Assembly: GCA_021774695.1 (NCBI GenBank)
Contig: JAJFIU010000010.1
Coordinates: 1-47,906 of the forward strand
Length of the DNA: 47,906 bases
Direction: 5' to 3'
Source: Alphaproteobacteria bacterium
Lineage (GTDB): Bacteria > Pseudomonadota > Alphaproteobacteria > Sphingomonadales > Kordiimonadaceae
This document shows, piece by piece, positions 43,952 to 47,906 of the stretch. The position numbers and the translations under genes are program-made. Below the pieces are notes generated by a model, which did not search any database, was not told where the DNA came from, and saw only the letters and a program-made list of their open reading frames with translations. How positions within the stretch are numbered: the stretch's first letter is position 1; each line of letters opens with the position of its first letter.

Positions 43952-44548
43952 ATGGTCAAGCAGCATAAAAAAATTAGCTCGTTGGCATCCGCCTTGAGGC
44001 TGCAAGCAGCTGCTGGAGTTGACCGGCTTATCCTGGTGACAGATTCTGAGCGGCAACTAGACCCGGAACGCGTGGTAAAAAGGTTACCGGCGGGCTCCAT
44101 AGTTATTTTGCGCGACTATGATCATGCTGACCGCCTCGCGCTTGCAAAAAAAATTCGCAGCGCTTGCCGCAAGGCAGGCTGTTGGTTTCTGGTGGCGGGA
44201 GACGCGAGTATGGCGCGGCATGTCGGTGCAGATGGTTTGCACTTGCCGGAATATATGTTGAACGCTGGGCGGGTCAACAGGGCCGGCTTTCATATTATTA
44301 CGGCAGCGTGTCACTCCCGACGGGCGCTACGGCGCGCCCACACTTTGGGTGTTGATCTGGCGCTGGTGTCGCCGGTTTTCGCTACTGCCAGCGATGCGGA
44401 AAAGACACCTCTGGGGGTGCACGGGTTTTCTCGGCTGATCGCGTGCGCGCAAATTCCCGTGGCAGCATTGGGGGGCGTCAACCAGCGAACAGCAAAACAT
44501 TTGTACGGGCTGAAAATAGCGGCCATTGCAGCAGTTTCAGCGCTTTAA
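43952..44548 (+). CDS. Thiamine phosphate synthase-like (ThiE/TenI) protein
   Basis: TIM-barrel protein with the ThiE pattern: LILVTDSE, then GADGLHLPEY (ThiE: GADGVHLGQ), and SPVFATASDAEKTPLG near the phosphate site. In place of the catalytic LRxK segment it has LRDYDH, which lacks the lysine. I think it is a ThiE/TenI relative whose thiamine activity is uncertain. 198 aa; no signal peptide. No other thi gene is near. Confidence 0.78.
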   Translation: MVKQHKKISSLASALRLQAAAGVDRLILVTDSERQLDPERVVKRLPAGSIVILRDYDHADRLALAKKIRSACRKAGCWFLVAGDASMARHVGADGLHLPEYMLNAGRVNRAGFHIITAACHSRRALRRAHTLGVDLALVSPVFATASDAEKTPLGVHGFSRLIACAQIPVAALGGVNQRTAKHLYGLKIAAIAAVSAL

Positions 44549-44569
44549 AATAAAATTTTGGAAGTATCG

Positions 44570-45451
44570 TTAGAAACGCAGACGTCCGCCAAGGAAGATC
44601 ATCTGCGACTTGTCGCCATTTTCTGAGGCAGAAATATAATTGCTGCCGTAATCATAATAACGAACCCCACCGGTCAAACCAACCTTGTCAGAAAGGCGGT
44701 AATTGGCGCCGAGTTCGTATGAAATGATATTTCGCGCTTCGTTTTCAATGCCGTAAAGATCGGTGCCTTCGGTATATTCGCTCATGGCGATTCGCGCAGA
44801 CCAGGTTGTGGCCTGATAGGAGAAGCCAGCCTCATAACCTTCCAGATTTTTAGCAAAAAGCCCGCTTTGCCTCATCAAAGATGCATCGATCCCAAAGCCG
44901 GAATAGCCAAGTGATACACCTGCGCGGTAATGGGTTTCGGCTTGGCCAGCGTCAGCAAAACCAGAGGTTGTCGATAAACCCTGCAATGACAGGCGGTATT
45001 GACTTTCAAGAGCAATTTCAAATCCGCCGCTTGTTTTGTCGCCAGATTTTTTACCACCAAAACTAAGCCCAACTCTGGACGAAGCACCAAACAGGTCTTG
45101 TGTATAGGAACCGCGAACCCCGCCGTTCGGCGCAAGAAGCGAAGAAAAATCCGGGCGTTTGGTTAGGTCAGATGTGGAATTTTGGACCACTGGCCGCGAA
45201 TCACTTAAGGCAAGAAACCCAGTTTCTTTCTTAAGGTTCTTTTCGCCGAGACTAAGATCCAGACCTTTCAGCTTGTCTGCTTTGCTGGTTTTGGCGCTTT
45301 CACTCTGCTTGGAAATTTGCTGGGCAATGAAGGCGTCAAGGCTTTGCAGGAACCCACTTGATTCAAAACGCGGCTTATCGTCAGCGGCAGACGCCACTGA
45401 TACACTTGCGATGGCAAGCGCGGATAATCCGTATTTAACAAGCGAGTTCAT
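44570..45451 (-). CDS. Unrecognised exported beta-barrel protein
   Basis: A 293-aa exported protein I cannot place in a family. Signal peptide of 22 residues (ends ASAA); residues 25-110 form a charged, partly helical N-terminal part rich in Lys/Ser (SKQSESAKTSKADKLKGL); the remaining 180 residues alternate like outer-membrane strands (TSGGFEIALESQYRLSLQG, GYEAGFSYQATTWSARIAM) and end in GGRLRF, a terminal phenylalanine as in barrels. It might be a porin-like protein with an N-terminal periplasmic extension. Confidence 0.7.
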   Translation of the reverse strand: MNSLVKYGLSALAIASVSVASAADDKPRFESSGFLQSLDAFIAQQISKQSESAKTSKADKLKGLDLSLGEKNLKKETGFLALSDSRPVVQNSTSDLTKRPDFSSLLAPNGGVRGSYTQDLFGASSRVGLSFGGKKSGDKTSGGFEIALESQYRLSLQGLSTTSGFADAGQAETHYRAGVSLGYSGFGIDASLMRQSGLFAKNLEGYEAGFSYQATTWSARIAMSEYTEGTDLYGIENEARNIISYELGANYRLSDKVGLTGGVRYYDYGSNYISASENGDKSQMIFLGGRLRF

Positions 45452-45697
45452 CGTATGATGTTGCCTCAGTTCGTGATTCAGGTCGAATTTACCCTACCCA
45501 TAAGGTATGGATAATTTATTAAAGATCGCAAGCCCTTCTGGCAATTTTGCGACCAGATGTGTCTCTACCGCCACTATTTGACCTTTTTTCGGGCTGGTCA
45601 GCGCCTTCATGGGTCGCTATAAGGCGCAATTGAATAAAAGCTGATGGTTATTTGTTAGCTAAGCAAAAACAAATTTTAAAAGAGAGCGGGACTATCC

Positions 45698-46126
45698 ATG
45701 ATTCGATTTGCGCGCATAGCGATGACCATGACCCTCGGATTAATGTTAACGGCGTGCGGTTTTTTTGGTAGCGACGAAGACCCGGAATTGGGCCCTATTA
45801 CAACGGCAATTGGTGTTAACGGCTATTTATGGTCTGCGACGCTTGATACGCTGGCCTTTATGCCGATTGACAATGCCTATCCCAGTTCTGCTGCCATCAT
45901 CACTGATTGGTATTCAACCGCCGATGCCCCTGAAGAGCGGGTAAAGGTTGCGGTTTATTTCCGGTCCGAGCAGCTTCGTTCAGACGGTGTTAAAGTGAAT
46001 GTCGTGCGCCAGGAGCGTAAAGATGGAACGTGGCTGGTGGTACCGGTTCAGGCTGCAACGGCCCTTCAGATAGAAGAGGCGATACTGTCGCGGGCGCGCG
46101 TATTGAAAATTGCCGCAGATGGCTAA
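45698..46126 (+). CDS. DUF3576 domain lipoprotein
   Basis: Lipoprotein of the alphaproteobacterial DUF3576 family, 142 aa. The lipobox LTAC gives a lipid-modified cysteine at about residue 20; the core TTAIGVNGYLWSATLDTLAFMPI and GGT-like conserved segments are typical. It commonly stands next to leuS and lptE in this class; here leuS follows after 109 bp. Function is not established, presumably outer-membrane assembly. Confidence 0.87.
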   Translation: MIRFARIAMTMTLGLMLTACGFFGSDEDPELGPITTAIGVNGYLWSATLDTLAFMPIDNAYPSSAAIITDWYSTADAPEERVKVAVYFRSEQLRSDGVKVNVVRQERKDGTWLVVPVQAATALQIEEAILSRARVLKIAADG

Positions 46127-46235
46127 TTGCCGGCTAATAGCGGTTTAAGAATAGTGCCCATCACGCTTTCGGAATTCTGCCGCAGGCCGTTTTGCGACAG
46201 CTTTAATGTCAAATCATCATAGTTAAGAGACCAGC

Positions 46236-47906
46236 ATGTCCCGTTACAACGCCAAAGCAACGGAAGCAAAATGGCAGAAAATCTGGGAAACGGGTAAAAC
46301 CTTTCAAACAGATAGCACGTCGGACAAAGACAAATATTATGTGCTCGAGATGTTTCCCTACCCTTCAGGTCGCATCCACGTGGGCCATGTGCGCAATTAT
46401 ACTATGGGCGACGTTGTTGCCCGCTATCGCCGTGCACAAGGCTACGAGGTGTTGCATCCAATGGGCTGGGACGCGTTTGGTATGCCTGCCGAAAACGCGG
46501 CGATGGAACGCAAGGTTCACCCGGCCGATTGGACGTACGACAATATTGCTAACATGCGCCAGCAGCTCAAACATGTTGGTTTGTCCATCGACTGGGACCG
46601 GGAAATAGCTACCTGTGACCCTGAGTATTACGGCAAAGAACAACAGATATTCATCGATTTTTATAACGCAGGCCTGGTTTACCGCAAAGAAAGCTGGGTG
46701 AACTGGGACCCTGTTGACAATACCGTTCTTGCCAACGAGCAGGTTATTGACGGCAAAGGCTGGCGTTCGGGTGCAGAGGTTGAGCGCCGGAAACTGTCGC
46801 AGTGGTTTTTGAAAATCACCGATTTTGCCGACGAATTGCTTGATGGCCTTGGCTCCCTTGATCGGTGGCCCGATAAAGTGCGCCTTATGCAGGAAAACTG
46901 GATCGGCCGCTCGGAAGGGCTCAAGTTTGATTTTATCGTCGATCAGACAGGTGAGAAACTGCCGGTTTACACAACTAGGCCGGATACGATTTTCGGGGCC
47001 AGTTTTTGTGCAATTTCGGCCGACCATCCGATAGCGGCAGAACTGTCCAAAGGTAATCCCGAGCTGGCAGCGTTTTGTGATGAATGCCGCGCGGGCGGTA
47101 CAACAGAAGAAGCAATAGAAAAAGCTGCAAAACGAGGCTTTGATACCGGGTTAACAGTCGCGCATCCGTTCGATGAAAATTGGAAACTGCCAGTTTATGT
47201 CGCAAACTTTGTGTTGATGGACTATGGCACGGGCGCTATTTTTGCTTGCCCGGCAGGTGATCAGCGCGATCTGGACTTTGCGCGCAAATACGACCTTCCC
47301 GTGTTGCCTATCGTGTTGCCGAAAGATGAGAACGCAGACAGTTTCAAAATCGAAAATGAAGCTTTTGTGGGGGCGGGTACGCTCTATAATTCCCGTTTTC
47401 TTGACGGCATGGAAATTGATGCTGCTAAGACGGCTGTGATTGACCGCGCTGAAGCCGATGGCTGGGGCGAGCGCATGGTTAATTTCCGATTGCTCGACTG
47501 GGGTGTTTCGCGCCAGCGTTATTGGGGCACGCCGATCCCGTTTGTGCACTGCGATGGCTGCGGCGTTGTTCCAGTGAAGGCTGAAGATTTACCGGTTAAA
47601 TTGCCGGACGACGTATCGTTCGACATACCCGGAAATCCGCTGGAGCATCACCCTACTTGGAAGAATGTTGATTGCCCGTCCTGCGGTAGGCCAGGCAGGC
47701 GCGAAACCGATACAATGGACACATTTGTCGATAGCAGCTGGTATTTCATGCGATTTTGCACGCCGGATGCCGACGAACCGTTTGACCGTAAAGTCGTTGA
47801 TGAATGGATGCCGGTTAACCAGTATATTGGCGGTGTTGAGCATGCGATTTTGCACTTGCTCTATGCGCGCTTTTTCTCCCGAGCTCTTAAAAAAATTGGC
47901 CGCACC
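46236..47906 (+). CDS. leuS: Leucyl-tRNA synthetase (N-terminal part, cut by window end)
   Basis: Class I aminoacyl-tRNA synthetase. The first 557 codons are in the window and stay open to the last base. [17 protein letters not shown] contains the HIGH motif (HVGH, residues 48-51), followed by the [17 protein letters not shown] catalytic segment and the editing domain ([29 protein letters not shown]). The KMSKS loop lies beyond the end. AAGAGA lies upstream of the ATG. Confidence 0.96.
   Translation, partial: MSRYNAKATEAKWQKIWETGKTFQTDSTSDKDKYYVLEMFPYPSGRIHVGHVRNYTMGDVVARYRRAQGYEVLHPMGWDAFGMPAENAAMERKVHPADWTYDNIANMRQQLKHVGLSIDWDREIATCDPEYYGKEQQIFIDFYNAGLVYRKESWVNWDPVDNTVLANEQVIDGKGWRSGAEVERRKLSQWFLKITDFADELLDGLGSLDRWPDKVRLMQENWIGRSEGLKFDFIVDQTGEKLPVYTTRPDTIFGASFCAISADHPIAAELSKGNPELAAFCDECRAGGTTEEAIEKAAKRGFDTGLTVAHPFDENWKLPVYVANFVLMDYGTGAIFACPAGDQRDLDFARKYDLPVLPIVLPKDENADSFKIENEAFVGAGTLYNSRFLDGMEIDAAKTAVIDRAEADGWGERMVNFRLLDWGVSRQRYWGTPIPFVHCDGCGVVPVKAEDLPVKLPDDVSFDIPGNPLEHHPTWKNVDCPSCGRPGRRETDTMDTFVDSSWYFMRFCTPDADEPFDRKVVDEWMPVNQYIGGVEHAILHLLYARFFSRALKKIGRT

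Noticed and set aside
46365..47027. 220-aa open frame antisense to leuS
   Set aside because: leuS is certain in the forward frame and this frame has no family features.

Overview
The window is a stretch of an alphaproteobacterial chromosome that spans the replication origin. The gene order (parB-parA-rsmG-mnmG-mnmE ... rho-hemJ-hemE | ppsR-maf-aroE-coaE-dnaQ) is the arrangement known around Cori of Caulobacter and its relatives. Outer-membrane proteins, LolA, lipoproteins and UbiH-type quinone biosynthesis show a Gram-negative envelope and aerobic respiration. The genus cannot be told from the sequence alone. Nearly all genes are intact housekeeping genes. I see no rRNA, tRNA, CRISPR array, transposase or prophage.

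Layout. 0-2.4 kb: rsmI, yraN and gshB (plus strand). 2.4-8.2 kb: a minus-strand block of parB, parA, rsmG, mnmG and mnmE, with three 16-bp parS palindromes at 4764, 6828 and 7204; two lie inside coding sequence. 8.4-10.6 kb: ogt plus a secreted beta-propeller protein fused to a TIKI/TraB-like domain, set between mnmE and rho. 10.6-13.8 kb: rho, hemJ and hemE (minus). 13.75-14.30 kb: a gene-free, AT-rich stretch with two perfect DnaA boxes and several near matches, the likely oriC. 14.3-17.9 kb: a translationally coupled operon ppsR-maf-aroE-coaE-dnaQ. 17.9-20.1 kb: a PPOX-type flavoprotein and two tandem signal peptidase I genes. 20.4-23.8 kb: a candidate RpoH promoter, dnaK and dnaJ.

23.8-31.7 kb is an accessory block between dnaJ and dapB: a small outer-membrane barrel, a LytS/LytT-type two-component pair, a 90-bp remnant of a second dnaJ, a SxxK serine hydrolase, a TetR regulator with a clear palindromic operator candidate, and a parallel beta-helix/diheme cytochrome pair. 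31.7-34.4 kb: dapB, a DUF350 membrane protein, a membrane-anchored trypsin-like protease and an NTF2-fold secreted protein. 34.4-40.6 kb: ubiH-like, ftsK, lolA, an unrecognised acidic protein and xth. 40.6-47.9 kb: an orphan OmpR-family regulator, ribA with a structured leader, an L,D-transpeptidase, yggS, a ThiE-like protein, an unrecognised barrel protein, a DUF3576 lipoprotein and the first 557 codons of leuS, which is cut by the window end.

Together the origin, parS, ParA/ParB, FtsK, MnmE/MnmG and DnaQ genes make this a replication and chromosome-segregation neighbourhood. The best leads are the propeller-TIKI fusion, the dnaJ remnant that marks a rearrangement, the local near-identity of the lepB pair, and the nested hairpin in the ribA leader.
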